Assembly: GCA_022410635.1 (NCBI GenBank)
Contig: JAJVDF010000345.1
Span: 317,628 to 381,627, forward strand
DNA: 64,000 nt
Origin: Tretioscincus oriximinensis
Taxonomy: Eukaryota; Chordata; Lepidosauria; Squamata; Gymnophthalmidae
Direction of reading: 5' to 3'
Shown here: piece by piece, positions 13,725-24,417 of the stretch
Layout of the letters: each line of letters begins with the position of its first letter
How positions within the stretch are numbered: position 1 is the first letter of the stretch
Made by a program: the position numbers and the translations under genes
Notes under the pieces: model-generated
What the model saw: the letters and a program-made list of their open reading frames with translations, nothing else
Database searches by the model: none
What the model was told of the DNA's origin: nothing

Positions 13725-15062
13725 AGTGACTTATACCATATCAACCTACCCATGCTTTGTGATCATAAGAACATAAGAACATAAGAACATAAGAAGAGCC
13801 ATACTGGATTAGGCCACAGCCCATCAAGTCCAGCATTCTGTGTCACACCGAGGCCCACCAGATGCACCTGGGCAGTCCAAACAGAGGAAAACAAAATATG
13901 CTCCTGTTCATGACTCCCTGCAAATGGTATTTCAGGAGTCCTGCCTGTTGCTCCATCCCAGAGGCAACATCCAGACATCCATCCTAGTATCCATTTATAC
14001 CCTTGGTGTCCATAAACCTGTCTAGTCCTGTCTTGAAACTATCCAAGCTGTTAGCTACAACTACCTCTTCAGGAAGTAAATTCCACAGGCCGATGACCCT
14101 CTGGGTGAAAAAATATTTTCCTTTGTCTGTTCTCACTTTTCTACCCAACAGTTTTAAGGAGTGCCTCTCTGGTCCTTGTGTTGTGTGATAGAGAAAACAT
14201 TTTTTCTCTATTCACCCTGTCGATCCCATGCATGATTTTGTACACTTCAATCAGATCACCCCTCAAACGTCTCCTTTCAAGGCTGAAGAGGCCCAGACGT
14301 TGCAGTCTTGCTTCGTAAGGGAGGTGCTCCAGACCCTTGATCATTTTTGTTGCCCTTTTCTGCACCTTCTCCAGTTCCAAAATATCCCTCTTGAGATGTG
14401 GTGACCAGAATTGAACACAGTATTCCAAATGTGGCCTCACCACAGATTTATAAAGAGTCAAAACAACATTTGCTGACTTGTTTTCGATTCCTTTCCTAAT
14501 TATCCCCAACATGGAATTTGCCATTTTTGCAGCTGCTGCACACTGGGTTGACATTTTCATTGAATTGTCCACTAACACCCCAAGATCCTTTTCTTGCTCG
14601 GTCACAGAAAGCTTGGTTCCCATCAGGTGGTAGGAGTATTTTGGGTTCTTTGCCCCAATATGCATGACCTTGCACTTGCTTAAGTTGAAGTGCATTTGCC
14701 ACTTTGATGCCCACTCACCCAATTTCAGTAGATCACTCTGGCGTGCCTTGCAATCATTTTCAGTTTTCACTACCCTGAACAGTTTAGTGTCGTCACCAAA
14801 CTTGGCTACTTCACTATTTGCCTCGGCATCCAGATCATTTATAAATATATTGAAAAGCAAGGGTCCCAACACAGATCCCTGGGGTACCCCACTTCTTACC
14901 TCTTTCCACTCAGAGAACTGTCCATTTAATACTACCCTCTGTTTTCTATCTTTTAGCCAGTTTCCAATCCAGGACAAAGTCTGTCCTGTAGGGGAGGCCC
15001 TCCTGATTGTTCCGCCATGCTCAATAGCAAAGGGGGTAGGAACCCAAAATAGGGCCTTCTTA
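13725..15062 (+). repeat. L2-clade LINE fragment split by a LINE insertion
   Basis: L2 sequence 'ccatatcaacctacccatgc' (13737-13764) is continued at 14988 by 'gtaggggaggccctcctgat' through 15062. In the intact L2 at 12120 these segments are adjacent. The 1.2 kb between is the minus-strand LINE described next. Confidence 0.85.
13765..14987 (-). repeat. CR1-like LINE, 5'-truncated, reverse transcriptase plus 3' UTR
   Basis: On the minus strand it encodes LSWIGNWLKDRKQRVVLNGQ, then GVPQGSVLGPLLFNIFINDL, a FGDDTKLF motif where FADD is expected, YKSVVRPHLEYCVQFWSP and a C-terminus running to the 3' UTR. One frame is open over about 300 residues, but its first residues (from 15070) come from flanking L2 read backwards. 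The 3' tail has three TTCTTATG-type units on the minus strand (ataagaac repeats at 13765-13795). The A to G change in the catalytic motif and the 5' truncation argue against activity. Confidence 0.92.
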
Positions 15063-15308
15063 ATGGACACAAATTACATGTGCTTTCCCAGAAAAATCAC
15101 TGGCGTATGGGGTATGAATTCTCGAGCAGCAATGCATGCCTCACACCCATTTCATGTTGGGTGATTTCACTTCCAGCCCCTGCTTCTGGAAAGGATGCCC
15201 TGTGGCCCCGGAAGTGATATCACAATGTCACTAGTGGTTTCTGCTTCTGGAAAGGGCACCTGCCATGATGTCACTTCCAGTCCTGCCCTGGAAGTGCTGT
15301 CACCAAAT
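15063..15308. repeat. Degenerate GGAAGTGA/TCACTTCC internal repeats
   Basis: Between 15165 and 15302, the phrases cacttccag, ctgcttctggaaagg and ggaagtg recur in direct and inverted orientation, so the region can fold. I cannot assign it to a family. Confidence 0.5.
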
Positions 15309-15570
15309 GTTTCACAAGATGCCGTATCGTTCGGATGCTGTCTTCCTGGAATGATGTTCTTTGTTTGAGATGGTCACTCAACTTATATGCATAAGTGTCC
15401 AGCATATTCTTTGCCAGTGTCTACTTTTATGGACTTTGTAAATAAAGCATAAGCCTTCCAGATGAAATGATACCTGATGTTCGAACCACTTTTATTTCAA
15501 CAAAGAAGTTGCTGCTGGCCACAACAGATCCTCCTTCAGAGCACTGAATGCTGTGTTTCTTACTCTGCTA
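15309..15570. repeat. Unclassified LTR-like repeat, copy 1
   Basis: It is collinear with 35325-35572: gagatggtcactcaac, atattctttgcca, 'ataagccttccagatgaaat', and an end in cttactctgcta. An AATAAA lies at 15440. No terminal repeats or coding capacity are visible. Confidence 0.55.
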
Positions 15571-15830
15571 GAATTGGAGACTCCATGAATTTGTCTAATC
15601 TTCTCTTAAAGCTAACCAAGCTGGTTGGCGTCACCACCTGCTCTAATAGTAAATCCAAAAAAGCAATGATGCTCAAAGTGAAAAAATTACTTCCCTTTGT
15701 TATTCTTAACTCCCCTTCCTCCTTCAAAGGTTACAAAGAAAAAAAGCACTGCTGCTCATCTGTGTGCCAGAATATACAATTTGTTCCCTTTTCTCATGAC
15801 ATGCCTATAACTATATTTCTGGTGTTATTT
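15571..15830 (-). repeat. CR1-like LINE ORF2 C-terminus, old
   Basis: Read on the minus strand it recalls the LPEEVV...SLLKLSK tail of the LINE ORF (plus-strand string 'cttctcttaaagctaaccaa', then 'aaaaaattacttccctttgt'). It is strongly decayed and has no 3' tail. Confidence 0.55.
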
Positions 15831-16130
15831 TTCTAGCTCTGATTAACATTACATCGGTTTGATTGATGGGATAGTTTCTTTGCATTATGTACACTGGCAA
15901 GGGGTGGGGGAGGGGAATTCCTAACGCTTAATTGGTTTTTCTGTTGGCTCCAAGATTTATAGTCACTGCCATCTACAGAATGATTTTCCATTAGATAACC
16001 AAACATAGTTCTCTCAGATAAGGGCAACGGCTTTAGGCAATGCATATCTATGTATTTGCAAAAAATAAAGAGATATCAGAGACAGCCATGAATAACAGCA
16101 GCCTAGGAGAAGGAGAAGAAGCAGTCGTCT
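15831..16130. other. Intron, nothing recognised
   Basis: No repeat or coding similarity noted. Confidence 0.4.
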
Positions 16131-16320
16131 CCCGAATGGAGCAACAGGCAGGACTCTTGAAATACCATTTGCAGGGAGTCATGAACAGGAGCATATTTTG
16201 CTTTCTTCTGTTTGGACTGCCCAGGTGCATCTGGTGGGCCTCTGTGTGACACAGAATGCTGGACTTGATGGGCTGTGGCCTGATTCAGTATGGCTCTTCT
16301 TATGTTCTTATGTTCTTATG
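16131..16320 (+). repeat. CR1-like LINE 3' UTR with intact terminal repeats
   Basis: It starts in 'cgaatggagcaacaggcag', continues through 'gcccaggtgcatctggtggg', and ends in three TTCTTATG units (16297-16320). It abuts a minus-strand SINE. Confidence 0.9.
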
Positions 16321-16580
16321 AGAAGAACTGGAATTTTATATCCCGCTTTTCTCACCCAAAGAGACTCAAAGTGGCTTACAAGGATATTTTTCGCCCGAAG
16401 GCTTACATTCTGTCTTCCCTATCAGGCTGTGGTGGTTGCAGTCAGTTGCAATTTCTTGCAATTCTTGCTTTTGAATAGCTGGGTTGGCTAGAGGTACAGG
16501 CTAGTAGAAAGTGCTCATCCTTCACACAGGCTTTGAAACCCAATCTCTCATATGAGATACCGTCTCCTTAGCAACTGCAC
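16321..16580 (-). repeat. tRNA-like SINE
   Basis: A short GAAGAA tail starts at 16321. The body 'cccgcttttctcacccaaag', 'gttgcaatttcttgcaattc' and 'gctgggttggctagag' leads to the head ctccttagcaactgcac. It inserted directly at the LINE terminal repeat. Confidence 0.9.
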
Positions 16581-17550
16581 TAATTTTGTTCCCAATAATG
16601 ATGTAGGAATGTGTGGAAAGGCCTGTAAGGAAGACTGAGCACCAAATAATTGGCATTTTTGAATTATAGATGTGAGGAAGACTTTTGAAATCCACTTCAG
16701 TCAATACTAAGGGTGCATCCAGACATAAATATATTGTGCTATAAAGTGAAATCTCTACTATTAATAAAACACGCATCACCAATGGATTTGATCCAAGCTC
16801 TGGGATTCATCTTTATCCCAACTAATCCCAGAGCTCAGATGGAGGCGGTGCATGTGTAGGTTCACTCACTGGGAGTGACCAGAAGGATACCCAGTCTTAG
16901 CCAATGAACAGTGGCGGCCAAAGCTACTGGGATGTGCATTTCCTTCCCACCGCTTTACCCAGCGAATAGGCGGGGAAATGCTTCTCTGTGTGCTGGGAGA
17001 AGCCAGGATGATGCTCCTCCCCCCCCCCCCCCCCCCGCTTACACCCAAGCCTGCATCTTTGGGCTTCCCCACTAGTCATGTAATAAATGAATTACATGGT
17101 ATTGCTTGCTGCCCAGGTGGTTGGATAGCAGTACAGTGAGTGTGTCATGAAGGCACTCCTTGCTGTGATCTGGTGCTTTGCATTCCGATATTTTGCCTGA
17201 ATAAAATAAACAAAATGGCTGACAGGAGAGTCTGTTCACACGCATATAAAATCTCACATGTCAGGAGGTGACAGAATGACAAAACTCAAAATATACTATA
17301 CAGATATGACCAAAGTGCATAATTCCAGAATAAGCACAACCTGTATTGATACAGGCCACAGACTGTCAGTTCTTTGCTTAGCTCCATTTTTGGAAGATGG
17401 AATGCATTCAGGTACTGAGATGACCCATTGGGGTGGGAAAACATCCAAAACATAGGAAAACAATTTTAGTATATGATTTCTGAAGACTGAAAGCAGACTC
17501 TATTCTGCTTAAATCTAAGGTATGACTGTAATGAAATCACTTAATGAAAT
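16581..17550. other. Intron with a C homopolymer
   Basis: There is an uninterrupted run of about 19 C at 17018-17036. No other element or coding sequence was recognised. Confidence 0.5.
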
Positions 17551-18114
17551 CATACGTCCCGGGAAAGCGGGACAATCCCGGTTTGGGGGACTAAAATATA
17601 GTCCCCTCCGGGTTTTAAGACAAAATCCCGGCTTTTTACATTCCGTGATGCTGCATCGGGGAATGTAAAAATGCAGGATTTTAAAGGCAAAGCAGCCGTC
17701 AGAGCTGACGGCTGCAGCGCAAGCAACGCTTTCCGGGGTCCTGGAAGGAACCTAGGAGTGTGCCGTAGCTGCTCCAATGCTGGAGGCGGAGTCAGGCAAA
17801 GCGCGTCAACTCGCCTCCAGCAAAGGAAAAACGCCTGGATTTGTGACAGGAGGGCAGCTCTGTTCTCCTGTGACAAACCCAGGCATTTTTCCTCTGCTGG
17901 AGGCAAGTTGGCGTGCTAGCAAGCGCGTGAAACCCCGCCTCCAGCATTGGAGCAGCTACGCACACACGTGCGCGCACACACGGACGCTTGTGAGGAGACA
18001 GGCAGAACCTCACTACAAGCGTCCATATGTGCGCGCGCACGTGTATGTGTGCCCGCGCGTGCACGCACCCCCACCCCCATCCCGTTTTTGGGCTTCCAAA
18101 ATATGGCAGCCCTA
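17551..18114. mobile_element. GC-rich compound foldback element (probable DNA transposon derivative)
   Basis: The edges look like 'catacgtcccgggaaagcgg' on the left and 'aaaatatggcagcccta' on the right. Inside are two large stem-loops. In 17764-17960, cgtagctgctccaatgctgg pairs with its inverse ending at 17960. In 17961-18052, 'cacacacgtgcgcgcacaca' and cggacgcttgtgagg pair with cctcactacaagcgtc and 'atgtgcgcgcgcacgtgtat'. Base composition is far more GC- and CpG-rich than the surroundings. No transposase is present. Superfamily is undetermined. Confidence 0.65.
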
Positions 18115-19421
18115 TAAATAGAGCAAGGCTCCTTTAAATTTTCTAAGCCTAGAAGCAGAGCCTTGGGGGGCAGGGCTTGGATTATAAAAGGGGAGGTGTG
18201 AGTGAGTGAGTTTGGTTAGATGATTGATTGATAGAGAGTTAAATGGGTGTTGTGAGAGATTGTTTGAGCGTGTGTCCAAACAAGTCAAATAAAACTGGTT
18301 CTCTGCCAGAAATGTGAAAATAAGTAAAGAAACACCAAAGAGGGATACAGAACTGCTGGGGTGATAGGGAGAGAAAAGGGAGAGCAGGGGGAGACTTTGA
18401 ATGTTGGCAAACAAAGAGGGACTCTGTTGCCAAAGACATTGTGAAGTCCCAGTACCTTTTGCCCAAACCCTGTGTTGTTAATTTGTATCGTTGGTTTTCT
18501 TTGAGTGTCACCTGTTACTTTGCTTTAATAAAGCAGTTTTAATAAAGAAGTGAATTAAACCCTATTTACAGAATTAATTTAATATCCCTATCTTATACAT
18601 CCTATCTACACACAGACAAATATATAAAATCTGAGTGCCTTTTCCTTATTAAAAGACCATCTTTACCAATAATATTAAGGGGGGACTGTGTTCCAAAACC
18701 AGTCTTAGCCCCCACTCGGTTTCATTACAATGTCCTCAGTTTTAATTTATTTATTTACACTATACCAGAAGCTCTTATTTCTTTTTTTAATGTGACCAAT
18801 ACAGTAGAAGGAGGCTTGACGTATTTCACATATGGTGTTGCTCAGCTGTAAGGATGAGCTGGGCAGCAAAGATTGATTTTGTCATATGGAGAAGATGGCA
18901 GACGCTATGGAGAAGGGAATTTCAGCAGGTGTTGCTAGCAGGTGACTTGCCCTCTTCCCCACACACCAACCCTTGTCACTGGCAAATGGATTGATGAATG
19001 GCTTACAAAGGCATTTCTCTTTAGTGCAAATCACACCTGTTTGAAAATCAAAGCAGTTGTAATGCATTCAACTCAGTCTCCGGGATTAAAGCGGCGTCTT
19101 GCAACATTTGAAGCAAATTAAGACAGGCAATAAGAGGGTCGGAATTAGATTTAGGTAAGCACCTACAGAGAAAAATGGATTGTCAAAGTGGATGTCTGGA
19201 GAACAAGCATTTCGTAAACAATTTAGTACTTGTGCCTTACAGGATAACTGGCTCAGCTTTAAAGTAAAGAGGAACAATAGGAAACAGAGAGAGAATTGCA
19301 TAATGGTTTTTAAATGGATAAAGAAAACTGTTTTTTTCAGAGGTATGCTCGAGATAGAGGAAATTCCTTTCACAGCCACTGACTTCCAATACTATTTTTC
19401 AAGGCAATACAAAAATATATA
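18115..19421. other. Intron, nothing recognised
   Basis: It contains short TGAG/TGAT repeats near 18195-18235 and AT-rich sequence. No coding or transposon match seen. Confidence 0.4.
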
Positions 19422-19486
19422 TACTAGTCGAAACAATTAAGGGAACATGTTATGTTAAAGTGTTCCCTTAATTGTTTTGAGCAGTA
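19422..19486. mobile_element. 65-bp mariner/Tc1-like mini-hairpin
   Basis: The left arm tactagtcgaaacaattaag and gggaaca pairs with the right arm tgttcccttaattgttttga and gcagta, around an 11-base loop. The ends start and finish with TA, as expected for Tc1/mariner derivatives. A related hairpin is at 34873-34945. Confidence 0.75.
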
Positions 19487-20089
19487 CATTTTCCTCCTCT
19501 GGAGAAAAGTTGGGATGGAACCATATATTACTAACTTAGTTCTGTTCCAACAGCTCCATTTAGGGTCTATCCACACACACAATTTCTACAAAGTTGATAG
19601 CAACATCACCTTCAATCTGCCCCACGAGGTCACGCATGTACAGCAACCCACTCGCTAAAAAGATCCATTGTCACGGAATTTCTAGCCAGCACAGTTTGCA
19701 CGATTCAACAGCGGGCATTTTGTAAAAGTCGAAAGAAAGCTGCGTGGGGATATTCAGCAATGTGAACTTGGCAAATTTTGTGAGACTTTACGGCAACATG
19801 TAAGAACAGCTGAGTCTTATGGGGCTTGTCATGTGATGGAAACCTTAAAGTACACGGGAGTGGGAGGGAAACATGCTTTAAAAGAAATAGCAAGGGACCC
19901 CAGAGTTATAGGAAATGTAAGCTCTTATACTACATATGTTTGCTTAAGTATTAACTACATAGTATAAGCTCTTATACTACATTTGTTTGCTTAAGTATTA
20001 TTGTTTACATTTATGTCCTATTATCTTTTTATAGGTTAAAATATAAGTTTTAATTTGTGCATGTATTTAAGTGTTCTTATATATGAACA
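19487..20089. other. Intron, only the tandem duplication recognised
   Basis: Apart from the 47-bp duplication at 19919-20000, I see no element. Confidence 0.4.
19919..20000. repeat. Tandem duplication, 47-bp period
   Basis: The segment starting gctcttatactacat at 19921 recurs at 19968 (gctcttatactacat, then 'tgtttgcttaagtatta') with one or two mismatches. Confidence 0.85.
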
Positions 20090-20395
20090 GGCACGAATGG
20101 CTCATTTGCTACGGAGATGGTCTTTCGTCGGAGAGATCAGGTTTCAAAGCCCTGTGTCGGATGTGGGGAGGGGTTAGCACCTTCCACTAGCCTGCAGCTC
20201 TAGCCAACTCAGCTATTTGAAAGACATGCAAATTTCTAATCTTCATTTCAATTAGATAAATGAGTACCATCATTAACCTGATGGGGAGATAGAATAAGAT
20301 ATAAGCTTTTGGGTGAAAATTAATCCTGTAAGCCACTCTGGAAAAGAGCGGGGTATAAAAACTCGATTCTTCTATTTTTCTTCTTCTATATACAC
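20090..20395 (+). repeat. tRNA-like SINE, near full length
   Basis: The head 'cacgaatggctcatttgcta' looks like a tRNA A box and 'caggtttcaaagccctgtg' lies at the B-box position. The body follows through 'ataagcttttgggtgaaaat', then gagcggggtataaaaactcg and a ttcttctt tail. Confidence 0.9.
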
Positions 20396-20514
20396 TTACA
20401 TTTAAATATGTATGAATATATATATTATTTTTGTTTCCTTTTCTGTATTTTCTATTTTTTCTGTTTCTGTACGGAAGTTGAAACAGCACTATTTTTTTTT
20501 TCAAAAAAAGATTA

Positions 20515-20630
20515 TTTTTGAGACTGAGAACGATCAACCAGGTTGCTATGGGGGAGGACAACCTCTCCTTTGACGGAAATATCCAAAGAGAGGCTGGATA
20601 GCCACCTGCCTGTGATGGTTCAGTGAATGT
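20515..20630 (+). repeat. CR1 LINE 3' fragment
   Basis: The segment 'ccaaagagaggctggatagc' with 'cacctgcctgtgatggttc' matches the conserved CR1 3' region (compare 57145-57175). Confidence 0.6.
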
Positions 20631-21263
20631 AAAATTGATTTTTATTCCGTTGTCTATTTTACAAAAGATCAGCAATATTGCCTTAAATCTTGATTGCTTT
20701 CCAGAAAAATGCCAGCAGCTATTATTTTCTTCCATTTCTGCTCCCATCTTAGCTTTATTATATTACTGATAAATCTCATAGTGTTTTCCCCCTTATACAA
20801 CCAAATGACATAAAACCTTGAATATAGATGTTGAAATTAGATGTTGTCAATTGTGTTTTATCTTTCCATTCACTGTGCAGCTCTGGTAGTTTGCTTTAAT
20901 ATAAATTCATCGTCTACTGCCAATTTTAAGTTTTTTAACTTATGGGCTATACATATTTCTTTAGTAGAGTTTCATTGGATATGTAATATTTCATTAGTTT
21001 CAACTATTGACTGCTTTCAGAACTTTCGATTTCAGGGCCTCATATGTATATTTATCCCTCTCTGGGTGTAATCAGCCCACCAATCGGTTTATAATTCATT
21101 AACCCTATGAGCTGATTGTGCTATGGCTCTTCCTACCTGCTTAGTAACTTAATTTCCATCTCCTTCATTTATGCCCCCTTCAGATGAGCTGTTTAAATCT
21201 GGAATTTATTTTAAACTAATGGAATTAGCTTGTTGCGTTACGGAATGCAGTGGGTTGTAGTTC
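20631..21263. other. Intron, nothing recognised
   Basis: AT-rich sequence; no coding or repeat match. Confidence 0.4.
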
Positions 21264-21665
21264 CACGTCTCTCTTGCTCTTACCCTTCCTCCACCCATTC
21301 CTTCTTTCTCTTGCGCCACTCATCCCTCTTTTACTTTCTGCTTCTTTGTTTTGTTCCTTCTTTCTTTCTGTTTTCCTTTCCTTCCTTCTTCCTCCTTTCT
21401 TTTTAAAATCATCCTTCCTTCCCTCCCTCCCACACTTCATCCTTTCCTTCCTTTGCTCTTCCTTACCTTCCATCCTTTCCCTAATATGAACCCTGGAGTA
21501 TTCCACATCTCACAACTTCCCGCCCAGAGAACTGCCCATTTATTACTTCTGTCTGTTTTCTGCCTTTTAGCCTGTTTCTAAGCCAGGACTCTGGTCTCTG
21601 GAGGCTGCCAAAGTTCCAAGCCCTGTCATTGGTCGTTATACCTCGGAATGCTGAACTTTCCCTCA
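21264..21665 (-). repeat. LINE reverse transcriptase fragment fused to a GGAA-rich purine tract
   Basis: Read on the minus strand, a LINE piece (WLRNRLKGRKQTEVINGQFS then GILQGS, 21485-21640) runs straight into about 220 bp of purine-rich GGAAG sequence (plus-strand pyrimidines at 21264-21480). The same junction occurs at 49840-50110, so the fusion is itself a repeated unit. Confidence 0.75.
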
Positions 21666-21855
21666 TGCCTTACATCTCCCTCATCCCACACATCTGAAAT
21701 ACCTCTACTGCCCGTCTGCCCAAGAACTTGGGTGCATAGTCTCCCGATTGTACATACCTTGCCTCAAACCTCAGATGAATTCTTGCCTTTTCCTGCCTGC
21801 ATGTCACACTCTTTGGGGAGAAAGGAAGCCTGCTCCAACAACAGCTTGTAACTAG
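21655..21855. repeat. Unclassified dispersed repeat, copy 1 of a pair
   Basis: It is collinear with 53805-54003: tttccctcatg, 'gaattcttgccttttcctgc', then an end in cagcttgtaacta. No structural hallmark is visible. Confidence 0.55.
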
Positions 21856-22144
21856 GCATGAATGGCACAGTTGCTAAGAACTGGTCTTTCAACTGAGAGA
21901 TCTGGTTTTGAGGCCCTGTCAGATGCGGAGAGGGGTGAGCGCCCTCTACTGGCCTCCAGCTCTAGCCAGTTCAGCTTTTCGAAAGAAAGTAGATTTGCAA
22001 CCTACATTTCAATTAGATAAATAAATACCATCATTAACATGGTGGGGAAGATAGAACAGTTGTAATCCTTCAGGAGAAAATTAACCTTTTAAGTTGCTCT
22101 GAGTCCCTTCGGGTGAGAAGGGTGGGGTATAAAAACCAGATTTT
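21856..22144 (+). repeat. tRNA-like SINE with expanded tail
   Basis: The head 'catgaatggcacagttgcta' is followed by the full body, through 'tctgagtcccttcgggtgag' and ggtggggtataaaaaccaga. It runs directly into the (TTC)n tract. Confidence 0.92.
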
Positions 22145-22293
22145 TTCTTCTTCTTCTTCTTCTTCTTCTTCTTCTTCTTCTTCTTCTTCTTCTTCTTCTT
22201 CTTCTTCTTCTTCTTCTTCTTCTTCTACTACTACTACTACTACTATTACTACTACTATTACTACTACTATTACTACTACTATTACTACTACTA
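22145..22293. repeat. (TTC)n then (TAC/TAT)n microsatellite, SINE tail expansion
   Basis: About 27 TTC units (22145-22226) are followed by about 22 units of TAC with interspersed TAT. Relative to GRM5 transcription (minus strand) the first part is GAA in the sense strand. Confidence 0.95.
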
Positions 22294-23317
22294 CAACCAG
22301 GGAAACCCAGGGTAACTAGGCTTTATAGTGAGTGTATTGGTGAAACGACACAAGCACGTGGGGTAGATTCTAGTTGTAGAAAAACCTCATTGGGGTGGGG
22401 GGGAGTGGGGCTTATTTATTTATGTTTCTACCTCCTTTCTCCAGTGCATCTCTCCCAAATGTATATAATATTAAGAAAGAGTAAAATACTAGATTTATAA
22501 GATAAACTGAAAGTTTGTGTTGAAATTCATCATCATCATCATCGTGTTAATTCACATAAAACATTTATTTTGATAAGAGGAAAGAGATGTATTCGCCTGC
22601 TAGTTTTTAGAAATGCAGTTTTGAAGCTGATTTTCAATCATTTTTTTTTCTTATAATCCTGTTTCGTTGATCAAAAACCCTCCTCGTTTTAAAAAAAAAG
22701 GCTGGGCGATAAAGAAGTAGATAACATGAAAAATCCTGTTCCCACTGTGCCTTATCCTGTGCTATATTTCAGAATAGGACAATGGCATGTGGATGGACAA
22801 GCTTTATTCAGAAATGCAGCCCATAATAAGGCTCAGTGAGAAATCTCCCCCTTTTTCTGGTTGCTATGTTAGGATAGTCCTGGAACAATAATGCTTGGGG
22901 AAAAACCATCTGGATGCACCATGGAAACCCCTTCGATTTTGTTTCCAAAATATATTTCCCATGTTTGTCATACATTATTCATATTCAAGGTAGCTTGCTG
23001 GGCAAAAAGAACTTCAACTAGCAAAACAACTCCTACCGTAGGCATCCGCATTAACAGATAAAAACCCTTCCATGTTGTAATTAAATAATCACTTCACAAA
23101 ACCACTTCACTCCCACAAATTAAAAGCCTCATGAAACAAAAACGTGTTCACAAAGCAACAGGTATCAATCAAACAAGGTGCGATCCAAACTTCTTCAGGC
23201 AATCAGCTTGGTTGCAGTCAAAGGAAACAGAGGACAAATATCTGTGCATGAATGACAAATACCTGTGCATGACAAATATCTGAATCAAGAATGGCAATAA
23301 ATAATAATACCATAGAA
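22294..23317. other. Intron with one small MITE remnant
   Basis: Around 22741-22840, 'ggcatgtggatggacaagct' and ataataaggctcagtgag match the GGCCCTGTCCCC foldback family. The rest is unrecognised. Confidence 0.45.
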
Positions 23318-23530
23318 TAGGCTGACCCCTTTTGCGGGTGTGTGTGTTGAAAACCTGTTTTTGGGGAGCCTCCCATTTTTTTTCTGAGGAAAAAAAATTA
23401 AAAAGCAAAATATTTTTCAAAAAAAAAAAATATTTTTTTGAAAAAAATTTCCTCAGAAAAAACTGGGAGGCATTCCAAAACCAGGTTTTCAACCCACCCA
23501 CCCAAAAAAAGGGGTCATCTGGTCAGCCTA
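23318..23530. mobile_element. hAT-type foldback MITE with perfect 8-bp target duplication
   Basis: The termini are taggctgacc and ggtcagccta, and the arms pair over most of the 213 bp (cccattttttttctgagg on the left, cctcagaaaaaactggg on the right). The duplication ccatagaa is at 23310-23317 and 23531-23538. The insertion is at the terminal ATTCTATG repeat of a CR1 element, which could contribute to the match. Confidence 0.9.
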
Positions 23531-23599
23531 CCATAGAATCATAGAGTTGGAAGGGACCTCCAGGGTCGTTGATTCCAAGACCCTGCCCTATGCAGGATT

Positions 23600-23896
23600 C
23601 AAGAAGAAGAAGAACTGGGTTTTATACCCCACTTTTCTCACCCAAAGGGACTCAAACTGGCATACAAGGGTATTTTTTGCCCAAAGGCTTACATTCTATC
23701 TTCTCCACCAGGCTGTGGCAGTTCCCATTTATCTAGTCACAGTCAGTTGCAATTTCTTGCAATTCTTGCTTTCGAATTGCTGGGTTGGCTACAGCCACAG
23801 GCTAGCAGAAGGTGCTCACCCCTCCCCACATCTAATCCAGGGCTTCAAAAGCCCATCTCCCAGATGAGACACCTTAGCAACTGAGCCATTCAAGCC
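23600..23896 (-). repeat. tRNA-like SINE inserted in CR1
   Basis: It has an aagaagaagaagaactgg tail, the body 'gttgcaatttcttgcaattc' and 'gctgggttggctacag', and a head ending ccttagcaactgagccattc. Full length. Confidence 0.93.
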
Positions 23897-24074
23897 AATC
23901 CAGACAGATGACTGTCCAGCCTCTGTTTGAAGACTTCCCAGAGAAGGAAACACACCATCTCCTGTGGCAATCGATGCCATTGGTTCATCATGCTTACGAT
24001 CAGAACGCTTTTCTGCTATCTAATCTAAATCTGCTTCCTTGCAGTTCCATCCCATTGTTTCTAGTCCTTCCATG

Positions 24075-24417
24075 TAGACTGACCAGATTTTTCTGAGGCC
24101 CAAACTGGGGTAATTAATATTCATGCCAATTTGCACATTCACAAGCATGCAAATTACTCCACCAAAAATGCACATCCACCCCTGAGAAACTCTCAGAATG
24201 TGCAAGAATCTGAGAAATGTATGAGAAATTGCCATAAAGCATGATAAATTAGTGTTATCACCCCCAGGGGGGCAGACCCAAAAGGCCTTGTCACCCACCA
24301 CACTGGAATTTTTTTTTAAAGTTTTCCTCAACAAAAAACGGGGAAATCGTCCCCTCCCGAGGATAGACACTCCCAAACTGAGTTTTCCCAGGAAGCTGGG
24401 ATCATCTGATCAGCTTA
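24075..24417. mobile_element. hAT-type foldback MITE, long subtype, with target duplication
   Basis: It starts tagactgaccagatttttc and ends 'atcatctgatcagctta'. It is flanked by cttccatg at 24067-24074 and 24419-24426; the match extends to 9 bp with the preceding c. Its internal 'taattaatattcatgcc' shows the long subtype in reverse orientation relative to 33804-34099. Confidence 0.88.

Noticed and set aside
14141..15070. 309-residue apparent protein
   Set aside because: It is a LINE reverse transcriptase fragment whose N-terminal part is reversed L2 sequence.
16560..16800. Possible conserved non-coding element
   Set aside because: Cannot be judged from one sequence; needs cross-species alignment.
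17777..18121. Open frames on both strands in the GC-rich foldback
   Set aside because: Symmetry of the palindrome produces open frames on both strands; no protein similarity.
22113..22319. Poly-Ser/Thr protein
   Set aside because: Frame through a TTC/TAC microsatellite.
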